The notes under the pieces: generated by a model
The model's input: only the letters and a program-made list of their open reading frames with translations
Told to the model about the DNA's origin: nothing
The model's database searches: none
Program-made: the position numbers and the translations under genes
Part shown: positions 53,429-63,749 of the stretch, piece by piece
How positions within the stretch are numbered: the first letter of the stretch is position 1
How the letters are laid out: each line of letters opens with the position of its first letter
Source: Geobacillus proteiniphilus
Lineage (GTDB): Bacteria > Bacillota > Bacilli > Bacillales > Anoxybacillaceae
Reading direction: 5' to 3'
DNA: 64,000 nucleotides
Assembly: GCF_001908025.1 (NCBI RefSeq)
Contig: NZ_MQMG01000003.1
Location: forward strand, 54,811-118,810

Positions 53429-55825
53429 TTATATTTTCACGCGCTTCAAACGAAGCGCGTTGGTAACAACCGACACCGAGCTGAACGCCATCGCTGCCCC
53501 CGCGATCCATGGTTCCAATAATCCGAATGCGGCGACCGGAATGCCGATCGTATTATAAAACAACGCCCAGAACAGATTTTGCCGAATGTTTTTCATCGTT
53601 TGGCGGCTCAACTCAATGGCTTTCGGGATATGGCGCAAATCGCCGCCGACCAAGGTCACGTCCGCGGTCTCGATGGCGACATCAGCTCCCGTGCCAATCG
53701 CCATCCCAATATCCGCTTTCGCAAGAGCTGGAGCGTCATTAATTCCATCACCGACCATCGCCACTCGTTTCCCTTGCTTTTGCAATTCCTCGACGATGTT
53801 CGCTTTGTCTTCCGGGAGCACCTCGGCGTACACATGCTCAATGCCTACTTCATTGGCGATCGCTTCAGCCGTCCGCTGATTGTCCCCTGTTGCCATATAT
53901 ACATCGATGCCCATTTGTTTTAATGTTTGAATCGCTTCTTTAGAGCTTTCTTTCACCGTATCCGCGACCGCAATGATGCCGGCAAGCTGTCCATCGATGG
54001 CAACGAGCATCACTGTTTTCCCTTGTTTTTCAAGCTCTACCATTTTATCTTCATGCACAGAAATCGCTACAGAGCGTTCCTTCATCAATTTTCGCGTCCC
54101 AATAAGGATGCTTTTTCCGTCAATAACCGCTTCAATTCCGTGGCCGGTAATGGCGGAAAAGCGTTCCAACGTTTTTGGCGAAATCGCCTGTTTCTTCCCG
54201 TATTCCACAATCGCATGAGCGAGCGGATGCTCCGAAGCGCTCTCGGCGGAAACCGCATAATCGAGCATGTCCTCGCGGAAGGCCAGCACATCGGTGACTT
54301 CCGGTTTTCCTTTTGTCACTGTTCCTGTTTTATCCAGTAATACGGCATTGATTTTATGCGTTCCCTCTAGGTACTCACCTCCTTTAAAGAGAATTCCCTG
54401 TTCTGCCCCTTTGCCGGTGCCGACCATAATCGATGTCGGTGTGGCCAAACCGAGCGCACAAGGGCACGCGATGACAAGAACGGCGATGGCCGCCTCAAGC
54501 GCTTTCGCCAAATCACCCGGCGCAGCAAAGAAGTACCAAATCATAAATGCAACAACCGCAATTCCTACAACAATTGGTACGAAAATACCAGCCAGGACAT
54601 CCGCCATCCGCTGAATCGGAGCTTTCGAACCTTGTGCCTCTTCGACGATTTTAATGATATTGGCAAGTGCTGTATCTTTTCCTACTTTTTCTGCTCGAAT
54701 GGTCAGCACCCCATTTGTATTAATGGTCGCTCCGATCACATAGTCGCCTTCCTTCTTATCAACCGGAATCGATTCACCGGTAATCATCGATTCGTCTACG
54801 GAGGATGCTCCGGCGATGACAGTACCGTCCACCGGGATTTTTTCTCCTGGCTTGACAAGGATCGTATCGCCGATCACCACTTCCTCGAGCGGAACTTTTA
54901 TTTCTTCCCCATTACGGATGACAGTAGCTTCCTTTGCCTGCAGGCTCAACAGCTTAGAGATAGCTTCTGTTGTTCGCCCTTTCGCAAGAGCCTCAAAGTA
55001 TTTTCCGACAAGCACAAGCGTAATCAAGACGGCACTCGTTTCAAAATATAATCTTGGCATATATTCAGGATTCCCAAGTGTCCGAAAAGCTTCATACAAG
55101 CTGTAAAAGTACGCGGCTGATGTTCCAAGCGCCACTAGGACGTCCATGTTCGCGCTCTTGTTTCGTAACGCCCGGTACGCCCCGACATAGAAAGGACCGC
55201 CGATGTAGAACTGAACCGGTGTAGCTAAAAGAAGCTGGAACCACGGATTCATCAAGAGATGCGGCATCGGCAAGCCAATAGCAAACGGCATATGGGCAAG
55301 CATCGTATAAAGCAGCGGCAACGATAAGATGATGGAAATAGCGAGTTGCCGCTGTTTTTGTTTAAGCCGCTCTTCCTTCCGGCCAGCATCGTCTTGTTCT
55401 TCGTTTCGAATTTGCCCCTTATACCCAAGCTTTTTGATTTTCTCTAAAATGTCTTCGACAGATGTAACGCCTTCCTTGTATTCGACAACCGCACTGTTTG
55501 TCGCTAAGTTTACAGCAGCGCTTGTAACACCTTCCATCCGATTTAACCCTTTTTCAATCCGTGTCGCACATGCCGCACATGTCATGCCTTCAATATCGAG
55601 CGTCACTTTTTCTGTCGCAACGCCATACCCCAAATTCTCAATCTTTGTTTCGATATCGGCGATCATTTGTTTCGATGGATCATATTTAATCGTTGCTTTT
55701 TCCATTGCCAAATTGACATTGGCTTCTACTCCATCCATCTTATTTAATACTTTCTCAATCCGATTCGCACACGCGGCACATGTCATGCCGGTCACTCTAA
55801 GTGTCACATGCTTTTGTTCACTCAT
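53429..55825 (-). CDS. copA: Cu(I)-exporting P1B-type ATPase
   Basis: A 798-residue copper-exporting ATPase with two N-terminal HMA domains ([17 protein letters not shown] and [17 protein letters not shown]). Later marks are the TGES actuator loop ([11 protein letters not shown]), the CPC metal-binding helix [13 protein letters not shown], the phosphorylation motif [15 protein letters not shown] in [18 protein letters not shown] and the C-terminal MxSS-type [16 protein letters not shown]. The ATG ([11 protein letters not shown]) is used in preference to an upstream one in a poor context. Confidence 0.95.
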   Translation of the reverse strand: MSEQKHVTLRVTGMTCAACANRIEKVLNKMDGVEANVNLAMEKATIKYDPSKQMIADIETKIENLGYGVATEKVTLDIEGMTCAACATRIEKGLNRMEGVTSAAVNLATNSAVVEYKEGVTSVEDILEKIKKLGYKGQIRNEEQDDAGRKEERLKQKQRQLAISIILSLPLLYTMLAHMPFAIGLPMPHLLMNPWFQLLLATPVQFYIGGPFYVGAYRALRNKSANMDVLVALGTSAAYFYSLYEAFRTLGNPEYMPRLYFETSAVLITLVLVGKYFEALAKGRTTEAISKLLSLQAKEATVIRNGEEIKVPLEEVVIGDTILVKPGEKIPVDGTVIAGASSVDESMITGESIPVDKKEGDYVIGATINTNGVLTIRAEKVGKDTALANIIKIVEEAQGSKAPIQRMADVLAGIFVPIVVGIAVVAFMIWYFFAAPGDLAKALEAAIAVLVIACPCALGLATPTSIMVGTGKGAEQGILFKGGEYLEGTHKINAVLLDKTGTVTKGKPEVTDVLAFREDMLDYAVSAESASEHPLAHAIVEYGKKQAISPKTLERFSAITGHGIEAVIDGKSILIGTRKLMKERSVAISVHEDKMVELEKQGKTVMLVAIDGQLAGIIAVADTVKESSKEAIQTLKQMGIDVYMATGDNQRTAEAIANEVGIEHVYAEVLPEDKANIVEELQKQGKRVAMVGDGINDAPALAKADIGMAIGTGADVAIETADVTLVGGDLRHIPKAIELSRQTMKNIRQNLFWALFYNTIGIPVAAFGLLEPWIAGAAMAFSSVSVVTNALRLKRVKI

Positions 55826-55842
55826 AATGCTTCCCACTCCTT

Positions 55843-56154
55843 TCACTTTGAGAACTGTTTAATGACATCCATTAATTCGCGAATGGATTCTTCTCCGCTT
55901 CCTTCGCGGATCGCTTTCGACACACAATGGCTGACATGGCGTTCTAACAAATTCAATCCGACTTTATTTAACGCGGCCGTAATCGCAGAAATTTGCACTA
56001 AAATATCGATGCAATACCGATTGTCCTCCACCATTTTTTGCACACCGCGCACTTGTCCTTCAATGCGCTTCAAGCGCTTGATGATGCTTTCGATTTCCTG
56101 TTCCGTTCGTGGAACCATTTTTTTATCCATATTATGATCTTCATAATGGTTCAT
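55843..56154 (-). CDS. csoR: Copper-sensing transcriptional repressor
   Basis: A 103-residue CsoR with the complete Cu(I) ligand set: Cys in [11 protein letters not shown] and His-x3-Cys in [12 protein letters not shown], as in the Geobacillus/Bacillus copper CsoR. GAGGTG precedes the ATG at 56154. The gap to copA is 17 bases. An operator palindrome lies 27 bases upstream, so copper should release the repressor and turn on csoR-copA-copZ. Confidence 0.94.
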   Translation of the reverse strand: MNHYEDHNMDKKMVPRTEQEIESIIKRLKRIEGQVRGVQKMVEDNRYCIDILVQISAITAALNKVGLNLLERHVSHCVSKAIREGSGEESIRELMDVIKQFSK

Positions 56155-56180
56155 CAAACATCACCTCTTTTAATTACATT

Positions 56181-56197
56181 ATACCGGTAATGGGTAT
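56181..56197. promoter_or_regulatory. CsoR operator upstream of csoR-copA-copZ
   Basis: ATACC-GGTAATG-GGTAT palindrome (5-7-5) inside an AT-rich promoter region 27 bases from the start. Its similarity to the CstR-like sites raises the question of cross-talk between the two regulators. Confidence 0.65.
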
Positions 56198-56258
56198 AAA
56201 ACGCAACAGAGATACCTTATACAAATCATGTTCACCACAAAACCGTAATCAATACCTG

Positions 56259-56612
56259 TGCAGGAAAAAAACCGCTTTCCACAAAAAATTCACAATTTTA
56301 ATTGGCATAGGATTCGCTGCGGGCTGGACTCCCTGCACAGGTCCAATTCTTGTATCAGTGATCGCGTTGGCGGCTACCAAACCGAGTGCAGCCATGTTAT
56401 ATACGTTCGCCTATGTATTAGCGTTTGCCGCACCTTTTTTCATCATGTCGTTTTTTATCGGCAAGTTAAATTGGATAAAAAAATATAACACTGTCATCGT
56501 CAGAGTCTGGGGAATTCTGATGGTTATCATGGGAATTATGCTGTTTCTTGATTGGATGAAAAAGATTATCATCTTTTTTACCGATTTGTTTGGAGGATTC
56601 ACAGGTTTTTAA
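56259..56612 (+). pseudogene. CcdA-like thiol transporter, C-terminal fragment
   Basis: The frame reads FTILIGIGFAAGWTPCTGPIL and APFFIMSFFIGKL, the last three or four helices of a CcdA/DsbD-type disulfide carrier with one of its two essential Cys (WTPCTGPIL). The first about 110 residues, including the other Cys, are missing, and the csoR regulatory region stands in their place. No RBS or start fits. It is a remnant beside the TlpA-fusion gene it would have served. Confidence 0.75.
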
Positions 56613-56624
56613 TATCAAAAATAT

Positions 56625-56670
56625 CCTACTGAGTGGATAGTCACAATTCCTGTCACTTCCACTCAGCAGG
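56625..56670. terminator. Convergent-gene hairpin
   Basis: CCTACTGAGTGGA...TCCACTCAGCAGG (13-bp arms, one mismatch) between the CcdA fragment and the TlpA-fusion gene. Read leftward a TTTTT run follows. Confidence 0.6.
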
Positions 56671-56686
56671 AACCATCATTTACCTT

Positions 56687-57925
56687 TTATTGAATTCCTG
56701 AAATCATGCGATCCATCGTTTCATAAGACATAGGACCTATATACTTATCTCTAATAACCCCGTTTTTATCGATGATATACGAAGTGGGGATCGTTATTGC
56801 ACCGTATAGATTTCCAATTTCCCCTTGCTCATCAAGCACAACTTTAAATGTCACTCCCTTATTTTTCACAAAATCGTTCACCGCGTCAGAACCTCGTTCG
56901 CTATTCGTTAAGTTGACTGCCAAAATTTCTACATTGTTATTTTTATTGTTTTCGTAGAACTTTTGCATTTCCGGCATTTCAGCTCTGCAAGGCGGACACC
57001 AAGTAGCCCAAAAATTCAATATCACCGTTTTTCCACGCAAATCAGACAATTGTATGTTGTCGCCTGTAATTGAACGCAATTCAAAATCTGGGGCAATTTC
57101 TCCTTTATTCGTACCGATTTTTCCCGAATCCAATGAAGTAGATAGAACCGATTTTGATTTAACCTTTCCCACTTCATGTTGACTGTTAAAAATAGAAGAT
57201 ACAGCAATACTTACCACCATCACACCTAAAGCCAGTTGATTAGCCGTCCTTCCCCGTCCTTTATTCCTCTCCTCAAGAACTTCTTCTCTTTCTCGCCTCT
57301 CTAACCAATATGAAATACATATAAAAACGATAACGAGAGATCCATACAACCATACTTCTTTTGATACGATTCCTGTATTTACAAAATATTTTTTATACAT
57401 GGCTAGTTCGAATTGAATGAGATGGAACCATATAAGAAGTTGCAATAAAGTTTTTTGAGCTTTGACTCGTGATGCTACTATAAAAAAACAAATCGCTGCT
57501 ATTGCTTGCAAAATGATGAAATAATTCTGGGAATTTTCCATTACTCGGATCCATGCAAAGGTGCTAAAATAGCCAAAATATGCTGGAACCATTGCCCGCG
57601 TATAAGAAACCACAGGAATATTCTGCTTTTTTACATATAACCAAGTATAGACCGTGATAAAAACAATCGCCATACTAATGCCAACATATCCCCCGTTAAA
57701 ATAAAGGATTGTCATCGGATTTTGTAAAACTGAATTCGGATGTAAAACGACATAACTAAATTTCCAAATGAGTACACCGTTAATAAAACTGTTAAAAATT
57801 AAATCCATGATGTTTCGTTCTATTTTTAATACTTTAATACCATAATAAAACATGACATAACTTATCAATAAGCCGCTGATAAGCAAAAGATTTTCGCCCT
57901 GAACGACTATATTGCCGAATTGCAA
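56687..57925 (-). CDS. Lgt-like membrane domain fused to TlpA/ResA thioredoxin
   Basis: A 412-residue protein from a TTG start eight bases after GGGGG (MQFGNIVVQG...). Residues 1-225 form about seven membrane helices of the prolipoprotein-diacylglyceryl-transferase-like fold without its catalytic signature. A further helix follows near 245, and the C-terminal 145 residues are an extracytoplasmic TlpA/ResA domain with WATWCPPCRAEMP and TIPTSYIIDKNG. It should reduce exported disulfides with electrons from a CcdA carrier. A decayed paralogue in two pieces is at 41599-42515. Confidence 0.82.
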   Translation of the reverse strand: MQFGNIVVQGENLLLISGLLISYVMFYYGIKVLKIERNIMDLIFNSFINGVLIWKFSYVVLHPNSVLQNPMTILYFNGGYVGISMAIVFITVYTWLYVKKQNIPVVSYTRAMVPAYFGYFSTFAWIRVMENSQNYFIILQAIAAICFFIVASRVKAQKTLLQLLIWFHLIQFELAMYKKYFVNTGIVSKEVWLYGSLVIVFICISYWLERREREEVLEERNKGRGRTANQLALGVMVVSIAVSSIFNSQHEVGKVKSKSVLSTSLDSGKIGTNKGEIAPDFELRSITGDNIQLSDLRGKTVILNFWATWCPPCRAEMPEMQKFYENNKNNNVEILAVNLTNSERGSDAVNDFVKNKGVTFKVVLDEQGEIGNLYGAITIPTSYIIDKNGVIRDKYIGPMSYETMDRMISGIQ

Positions 57926-58061
57926 TATACATTCCCCCAAAATTCATATTTCTATCGGTATTAGAAAGGATTCTTCGTTGCGACGAAAAAATACAACTAT
58001 AACTACATCACCCTAACCATCTTGAAACGTTCTTCCAAACATTGTTACTGCATCATCTTCT

Positions 58062-58811
58062 TTAAAACCAATAAGTGATGGTATCTAACACGCCAAGCAA
58101 TACCATCACAATTCCAGCGGTTTGCTGAATGAGCTTCCCTACCCGTCTTCCTTTTTTCATGACAGCACCGCTCAATCCTAAGTACCAAAGGATGAGGATG
58201 AAGAAAATAACCGGTACAGAAGTTCCGACGGCAAAGACGCTCGGCAACAACACTCCATAAGACGTTGAGTATACGAGAGGCATTAGAGTAACAAAAAATA
58301 GAACAAACATCGTTGGACAAAAAGCCAACGAAAAGCCAAATCCCATGAAAAACGAACCGATTTTTCCTTTTCTCCATCTCTCCGGCACTCTGAACAAAGT
58401 GACATTCCAATACATTTTAAAAAGCCCTAACAAATACAAGCCTACGAGAACAAGAATCGGACCAATCAGCTTTCTTAACCATGGAAAGTATAGTGTCAGT
58501 GTACTTTGAATCTCCTTCCCCATCAGCCAGACGATCAAGCCTAACCCGGAAAAAGCGATGATCTTTCCGAAAATAAATAAAAGCAGTTCTTTCCAAGCGA
58601 TCCCCCTTTGCAGAGATTGGTTGCTGTACAACGTGATCGCTCCCAAGTTGCTAGTCAGTTGGCACGGAGCCATCGCTCCGACTATGCCAAGAAGAAACGC
58701 TGACAAAACAGGAAGCGCTGTTGTGCTGTTAGCCATATTAAGAAACGGCTGGCTTAGCAGGCTGCTGATTTGGCTTAGAAATGAATACACTCTTCTTCTC
58801 ACCCTCTCCAT
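58062..58811 (-). CDS. CcdA/UreH-like integral membrane transporter
   Basis: A 249-residue protein with six or seven membrane helices. Two Cys-Pro sites, GAMAPCQLTSNLG and FSLAFCPTMFVLF, sit in the positions of the redox Cys pair of CcdA-like disulfide carriers; the family also includes UreH/SafE-like metal or sulfur transporters. GAGAGGGTGAG-type context at the start is weak; the start could be the internal ATG (MANSTTALPV). Next to a TlpA fusion it is the best local electron donor. Confidence 0.75.
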   Translation of the reverse strand: MERVRRRVYSFLSQISSLLSQPFLNMANSTTALPVLSAFLLGIVGAMAPCQLTSNLGAITLYSNQSLQRGIAWKELLLFIFGKIIAFSGLGLIVWLMGKEIQSTLTLYFPWLRKLIGPILVLVGLYLLGLFKMYWNVTLFRVPERWRKGKIGSFFMGFGFSLAFCPTMFVLFFVTLMPLVYSTSYGVLLPSVFAVGTSVPVIFFILILWYLGLSGAVMKKGRRVGKLIQQTAGIVMVLLGVLDTITYWF

Positions 58812-58875
58812 CCGTTATTTATATTGTAACAGTGAATTTTGCAAAAATTGTGGAGCGATATATTTTTAGGCAAAC

Positions 58876-58903
58876 AAAAAGACATGCGCCCGCATGTCTT
58901 TTT
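58876..58903. terminator. Bidirectional terminator
   Basis: AAAAAGACATGCG-CC-CGCATGTCTTTTT, a perfect palindrome at the end of the BNR lipoprotein gene. Confidence 0.85.
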
Positions 58904-59876
58904 ATATTTTCCCTTTCGATGCTAGTTTTGTCCAGCTTCCACCGTTATTTTTTGTCATGAAAATATCCCCATTCATCGTAGCGATCACTATTTCGTTGTC
59001 ATTTGCTGGATTAGAGGTGATATACATAATATAATCTTTTTCATCCAACACAGGAACGGAAAGAACTTCCTCTTGTTTTGTATCTAATGATTGTTTGATT
59101 AGGATAGACTTATTGTTCTCTACAGCTGCAAACAAAATGGATTTTTCTTGGAATGCAAACGTCGTCGTATTGATTTTTCGAGTGAACCGTTCAAACGTAT
59201 TCCCATTATCTCTTGAAACAAAAATTCCTTCAGATGTACTAATTCCAACCATATTTTCGTCCGTTGGGTGGGCAGCGATCGTTCCTGCTGCAGTTTGCGG
59301 CAGGCCGTTCAATTGACTTTGCGACCACGTTTTGCCGTCGTCTTTACTGTAAAACACCCCTTGTCCGAGCGTTTTGTTTTCTTCATGGTTCACAATATAA
59401 ATGGTATGGCTTTTATAGCCCACTGTCATATAATGAAAATCAGATTCTTTATAAAATCCTAAATTCATCAATGTTTGTCCATTATCAAAACTTTTCACAA
59501 GACCAAGTGGATTTCCTAACGATGAACCTTCTTCCGGATGCCCTGATGAATAAAAGCCGTCGTCTGTAGCCGAAAAGCCCATATAATCATGCTTATTAGA
59601 AATCGCTTCATACCATTTATTATTTTGGTAAACGAATAAACCTTCATGTGTAGCGAAGTAAGTCGCATTTTGATTGCCTGCATAACCGATTCCGTGTAAA
59701 TGTTCGATCTTCCCTTCTTTTTTTTCTTTAAAGAAAGGATTATTGGTAACAGATACATTCGATTTTGCTTGTTCTTTGCTTGTAATAAAGGCCTGCTCTT
59801 TTTCGTTGGATGATGAACAAGCGCTTAGAAGAAGAATGGCAGATGTAATGATCATTGCTCTCGTCATTTTTGTCAT
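58902..59876 (-). CDS. BNR-repeat (F510_1955-type) lipoprotein
   Basis: A 324-residue lipoprotein: signal peptide with lipobox LSACSS (Cys about residue 20), then a beta-propeller-like region with Asp-box motifs (SFDNGQTL, SKDDGKTWS, SRDNGNTFE, TKNNGGSWT). The sequence KIEHLHGIGYAG near residue 60 is typical of this family, which is annotated as a glycosylhydrolase by fold only. AAGGGG ten bases before the ATG. It occurs with copper and redox genes; enzymatic activity is unproven. Confidence 0.75.
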   Translation of the reverse strand: MTKMTRAMIITSAILLLSACSSSNEKEQAFITSKEQAKSNVSVTNNPFFKEKKEGKIEHLHGIGYAGNQNATYFATHEGLFVYQNNKWYEAISNKHDYMGFSATDDGFYSSGHPEEGSSLGNPLGLVKSFDNGQTLMNLGFYKESDFHYMTVGYKSHTIYIVNHEENKTLGQGVFYSKDDGKTWSQSQLNGLPQTAAGTIAAHPTDENMVGISTSEGIFVSRDNGNTFERFTRKINTTTFAFQEKSILFAAVENNKSILIKQSLDTKQEEVLSVPVLDEKDYIMYITSNPANDNEIVIATMNGDIFMTKNNGGSWTKLASKGKI

Positions 59877-60017
59877 GGTTGATTCCCCTTTTTGTGTATG
59901 ATGTAGACATTGTACATTTTATAACAGAAACATTTGCAAAATGTATGGCGTTTTGTTTCTCTCAATAGTGATATGAACAACTTCTTTGTCACTCTTCATA
60001 AATCCTTTTAAGTTTTG

Positions 60018-60185
60018 TTAGCTTGAGCCTTTTTTCGAGTGATTTTCTTCCAAGTAAATATAAATAAAAAAACAGACAGAAATGTCGATATCACTTTCAC
60101 CGATTTCGAGAAATGCAGCGCCAATCACAACGCTAAGAAAAACTTGTAGATTCCTTGATGATGTGCTAATTGATTCATGAGACAT
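60018..60185 (-). CDS. Possible small membrane protein
   Basis: A 55-residue frame starting MSHESISTSSRNLQVFLSVV with one hydrophobic stretch and a charged end (LEENHSKKGSS). AAGGAGG lies only three bases before this ATG; a second ATG seven bases on (other frame, 17 codons) has better spacing. The start region lies in the right arm of a strong hairpin (60180-60249). No family recognised. It may be a frameshifted remnant. Confidence 0.3.
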   Translation of the reverse strand: MSHESISTSSRNLQVFLSVVIGAAFLEIGESDIDISVCFFIYIYLEENHSKKGSS

Positions 60186-60249
60186 GAACCTCCTTGTGTG
60201 AATGGGTTTTGAGCACATCTATTTTACCCAAGGAGTCGGGTTCATGTCT
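60180..60249. promoter_or_regulatory. Long hairpin covering a ribosome binding site / terminator
   Basis: AGACATGAACCTCCTTG (60180-60196) pairs with CAAGGAG...GTTCATGTCT (60229-60249) with a four-base bulge and about 32-base loop. Rightward it is followed by TTTTTT and looks like a terminator. Leftward the arm hides AAGGAGG and ATG of the small ORF. Confidence 0.5.
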
Positions 60250-60363
60250 CCTTTTTTATTTGGTTGTCAATTTATGTTAGTGAATTTGCTCATCTACAGT
60301 AATATAACAAAAAAGCCAAGTGTGTACTAAAAGCGAGCGCTTTTAGTACACACTTCTCGCCAC

Positions 60364-60555
60364 TCATTTACTTTTTAATTGTTCCTTTAATCGTTCATTG
60401 TCTGCCTGTAATTGTGTAATCTGATCCTGTAATTCCTTGATGGAATGATGATCAGAAGAGTGATGATCATGATGCTTATGATGCTTATGTCCTCTCATAC
60501 AAAATAGCATCATTAAAGGACACAGTAACAATATTAAAAAATTAAGCCAATTCAT
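60364..60555 (-). CDS. DUF2933 small membrane protein
   Basis: A 63-residue protein with an N-terminal helix MNWLNFLILLLCPLMMLFCMRGH, a His-rich loop (residues 22-38, nine His) and a C-terminal coiled-coil (LQDQITQLQADNERLKEQL). This DUF2933 architecture often sits beside copper ATPases. GGAAGAGGAGAGAGACGG precedes the ATG. The His-rich loop probably binds metal. Confidence 0.8.
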   Translation of the reverse strand: MNWLNFLILLLCPLMMLFCMRGHKHHKHHDHHSSDHHSIKELQDQITQLQADNERLKEQLKSK

Positions 60556-60613
60556 CCGTCTCTCTCCTCTTCCGCTTAGTTTACCTTTTATGAAAAAACC
60601 ACTATGTCATCTT

Positions 60614-60994
60614 TTAATCCTGGACAACTACTTTCCCGCGATACATCCCCATTTGACATTGAAACGAATATTCTCCGCTTTCTTTTGGCAGAAATTCAAC
60701 CGTCACCTTTTCCCCAACAGGGAGAACCGCACTTTTGTTGAATTCAGGAAATACAACCATTTCCGAACAAGAGTTTTCCTCTTTTCGAATAAATTGAAAC
60801 TTCACCGGCTTTCCTTTTTTGACTACAACAATATGTGGAGTATAGCCGCCTTTGACGATTATTTCTGCTTCTTGATATCCAGATGGAGTGAAGGTAGCTT
60901 TGTATCCGCCCTTTTTAGGCCCCCAGAAAAACCAAGCAATGAAAACAATAAGGAGCAGCCCACTCACATTAACGATCATTTGAGTCATATCCAT
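60614..60994 (-). CDS. Membrane-anchored cupredoxin-domain protein
   Basis: A 126-residue protein: one N-terminal helix (residues 5-24), then a cupredoxin fold. Candidate copper ligands are Cys in ENSCSEMVVFP and Cys/Met in FQCQMGMYRG, close to those of plastocyanin-like copper carriers (Cupredoxin_1). GGAGG eight bases before the ATG at 60994. It starts three bases beyond the stop of the upstream His-rich P-type ATPase, so the two are coupled and likely exchange copper. Confidence 0.85.
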   Translation of the reverse strand: MDMTQMIVNVSGLLLIVFIAWFFWGPKKGGYKATFTPSGYQEAEIIVKGGYTPHIVVVKKGKPVKFQFIRKEENSCSEMVVFPEFNKSAVLPVGEKVTVEFLPKESGEYSFQCQMGMYRGKVVVQD

Positions 60995-60997
60995 CAA

Positions 60998-63211
60998 TCA
61001 TACCTCCTTTGGTTGAAAACGTTTCAAGCGATTGGCGTTTGCCACAACAGTAACAGAGCTAAACGCCATTGCCGCTGCGGCTACAAGCGGAGACAATAAT
61101 GAACCGGTCAATGGATAAAGCGCGCCAAGAGCGATTGGGATGCCTAATGCATTATAAATGAACGCGCCAATTAAATTTTGATATACATTTCTCATCGTTG
61201 CCCGACTAATTTGAATCGCTTGCACTACCGATTTTAAACTTCCTTTAACAAGGGTAATATCACTCGCTTCAATCGCTACATCCGTACCGGTTCCGATTGC
61301 CATTCCGATATCTGCCTGCGTAAGCGCCGGGGCATCATTGATTCCATCTCCCACCATCGCTACTTTTTTCCCATCTGCTTGCAGTTTCCGGACAATTTCT
61401 GCTTTATTCTGCGGGAGCACATCGGAGATGACATTGGTAATCCCTACCTTCTTCGCGATTGCACGCGCCGTTCGCTCGTTATCCCCCGTAACCATGATTA
61501 CCTCTAATCCAATGTTTTTCATTGCCGTAATTGCCTCTAAAGAATCTTGTTTCACCGTATCCGCTACGGAGATGACTCCTTCCGGTTTTCCATCAATCGC
61601 CAGAAACATAGGTGTTTTTCCTTCGTCCGCCAATCTTTCGGCATGTTGTATATAAGCTTCTGTTGCAATATTGCCTTTCTTCATGAGTTTCAAGTTTCCG
61701 AATAGAACATGGCGATCATCAATCCATCCTTGCACACCATGCCCCGGTATAGCTTCAAAGTTCTCGGTTTTTCCTAGCAATATATTTTTCTCTTTAGCCG
61801 CTTCAAGTATTGCACCTGCTAACGGATGTTCCGATCCTTGTTCAAGCGTTGCCGCGAAATAAATTAATTCTTCTTCTTTGAGTGATCCTACAGGGATCAC
61901 ATCGGTTAACGAAGGTTTGCCCATGGTGATCGTCCCCGTCTTATCTAAAACGATGGTCGTTAATTTCTGGGCGATTTGCAGCGCTTCGCCGGAACGGATG
62001 AGAATCCCGTTTTCCGCTCCTTTACCTATCCCGGTTGTTAAAGACATAGGAGTGGCCATTCCTAATGCACAAGGGCAGGCAATAATGAGCGTCGTCACTA
62101 AAACAATTAGAGCATACATACTTGAAGGCGAAGGACCGAAATTAAACCAAATTAAGTACCCAATGATAGCCAAAATGATTACACTCGGAGTAAAAATCGC
62201 AGAAACTTTATCAACAATTCGTTGGACAGGGATGCGGGAGCCTTGAGCTTGCCTCACCATGTTGATGATATTAGATAATGCGGTATCATCCGGCGACTTT
62301 GTCACCTGAAATGTAAAGCTCCCTGTTTTATTCATCGTGCCGCCAAATACTTCGTCACCTTGAACTTTCTGTACAGGCAACGATTCGCCGGTCAACATCG
62401 ATTCATCAACGGCTGAACTTCCGTCAAGAATGATTCCGTCCACCGGTATCTTCTCACCGGGCCGTACAACAACGATATCCCCGATCTGAATCTGCGATAC
62501 AGGAATTTCTGTTTCCACTCCTTCTTTTAACACCCGAGCCGTCTTAGGTTGTAAACCAATGAGTCTTTTAATCGCTTCAGATGATTTGCCCTTCGCTTTT
62601 TCTTCCATCGCCATTCCTAATACGACTAACGCAGTGACAACCGTTGAAACATCGTAATATACTTCCGCCATCGATGGATCTGGAAATAAGTCCGGCCAAA
62701 GCAAGGCGACAACCGAATAAATCCATGCCGCACTGATCCCGATGGCAATCAGTGTATGCATATTGGCTGAACGTTGTTTTAATCCTTCCCATGCACCAAT
62801 GAAAAACTGGCTTCCGCTGTAAATCATCACGATTAAGGCTGCTACTGCCATGAGCAACCTGCTAAACCAGAGTTGACTGCTTCCCATAGGCAACAAATTT
62901 CTTATGATTGGAAAAAAATCTGGATATGACACCAATATAACAGGAACTGACAATATTCCGGCAAACCACCATTTTTTCATTAGTTCTCGATACAATTGTT
63001 CATCATTTTCGTGTTTTTCTCCCTCTTCTGTTTGATGTGAGGTATCCGAGTGTATCGAAGAACTGAAAGTGTTGGATTCGTGATGGCATGAATGTTTCTC
63101 TTGATGGTGAACGCGATGATGGCTGTGGCTGTGGTGATGCTTGTCATGATGGTGATCATGTTGGTGATCATGATGGTGATGGGTGCAAGAATGGTTATTT
63201 CTTCTCTCCAT
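60998..63211 (-). CDS. Copper/heavy-metal P1B-type ATPase with His-rich N-terminus
   Basis: A 737-residue ATPase. The first 50 residues contain about 20 His instead of HMA domains, as in CopB-type pumps, but the transport helix has CPC ([13 protein letters not shown]) and the C-terminal MxSS-like [16 protein letters not shown] of CopA-type Cu(I) pumps. Also seen are [29 protein letters not shown] and [16 protein letters not shown]. It probably exports copper (or silver). GGAGGGGAATTT precedes the ATG. Operon: ATPase, cupredoxin, perhaps DUF2933. Confidence 0.9.
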   Translation of the reverse strand: MERRNNHSCTHHHHDHQHDHHHDKHHHSHSHHRVHHQEKHSCHHESNTFSSSIHSDTSHQTEEGEKHENDEQLYRELMKKWWFAGILSVPVILVSYPDFFPIIRNLLPMGSSQLWFSRLLMAVAALIVMIYSGSQFFIGAWEGLKQRSANMHTLIAIGISAAWIYSVVALLWPDLFPDPSMAEVYYDVSTVVTALVVLGMAMEEKAKGKSSEAIKRLIGLQPKTARVLKEGVETEIPVSQIQIGDIVVVRPGEKIPVDGIILDGSSAVDESMLTGESLPVQKVQGDEVFGGTMNKTGSFTFQVTKSPDDTALSNIINMVRQAQGSRIPVQRIVDKVSAIFTPSVIILAIIGYLIWFNFGPSPSSMYALIVLVTTLIIACPCALGMATPMSLTTGIGKGAENGILIRSGEALQIAQKLTTIVLDKTGTITMGKPSLTDVIPVGSLKEEELIYFAATLEQGSEHPLAGAILEAAKEKNILLGKTENFEAIPGHGVQGWIDDRHVLFGNLKLMKKGNIATEAYIQHAERLADEGKTPMFLAIDGKPEGVISVADTVKQDSLEAITAMKNIGLEVIMVTGDNERTARAIAKKVGITNVISDVLPQNKAEIVRKLQADGKKVAMVGDGINDAPALTQADIGMAIGTGTDVAIEASDITLVKGSLKSVVQAIQISRATMRNVYQNLIGAFIYNALGIPIALGALYPLTGSLLSPLVAAAAMAFSSVTVVANANRLKRFQPKEV

Positions 63212-63749
63212 AAATTCCCCTCCGCATTGTTTTCTTTGTGAATAATATTAAGAACGAAACATGGAGATTTTATGGAGAAATTTAGAAAATTAGGTGACAC
63301 TTGAAACCGTGATGAATCTATTCATATGTGAATAAAAAGAAATAAAATCCTTTTAATCACCTTTTTGATAATGATGAACAGCTTTTTATGTGACGCCCCC
63401 CTATTTCTTTCTCTCTGCTCTCTGATATCCCGAAAAAAACAAAAAAGGTTGGGGGGCGTAGATATACAAACAATGTCCTCTTATTCTGACCTTTTCAAGC
63501 CCTCAACAGAGACGCAAATGTCATGTGTACATTCGTTGCAAAGAATGGCGAAATAAATTGATGCTTGGGTAGCTTAGCCACCAGCATCAGGCATGGTAGT
63601 CTCCCCCCAACCGTCCATAATGCTTGTTTTCACTAGGGTTAGATTCTTCAGGATGCACACGGCTCCATGTGGGCTATCCGTTCTGCCTCATGCTTCTTAA
63701 CCATGAAATGCAACAGATTTTTTATCCAGCAAAGTGAAATGTTTAGATA
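63212..63749. other. Intergenic region without recognisable gene
   Basis: 538 bases upstream of the His-rich ATPase. A hairpin TGATGCTTGG...CCACCAGCATCA lies at about 63560-63590. Short frames lack RBS. It may hold mobile-element debris, but no transposase or terminal repeats could be identified. Confidence 0.3.

Noticed and set aside
63110..63195. Short CAT/GAT-rich repeats resembling an array
   Set aside because: They encode the histidine-rich N-terminus of the P-type ATPase; no spacers or constant repeat length, so not a CRISPR or satellite.
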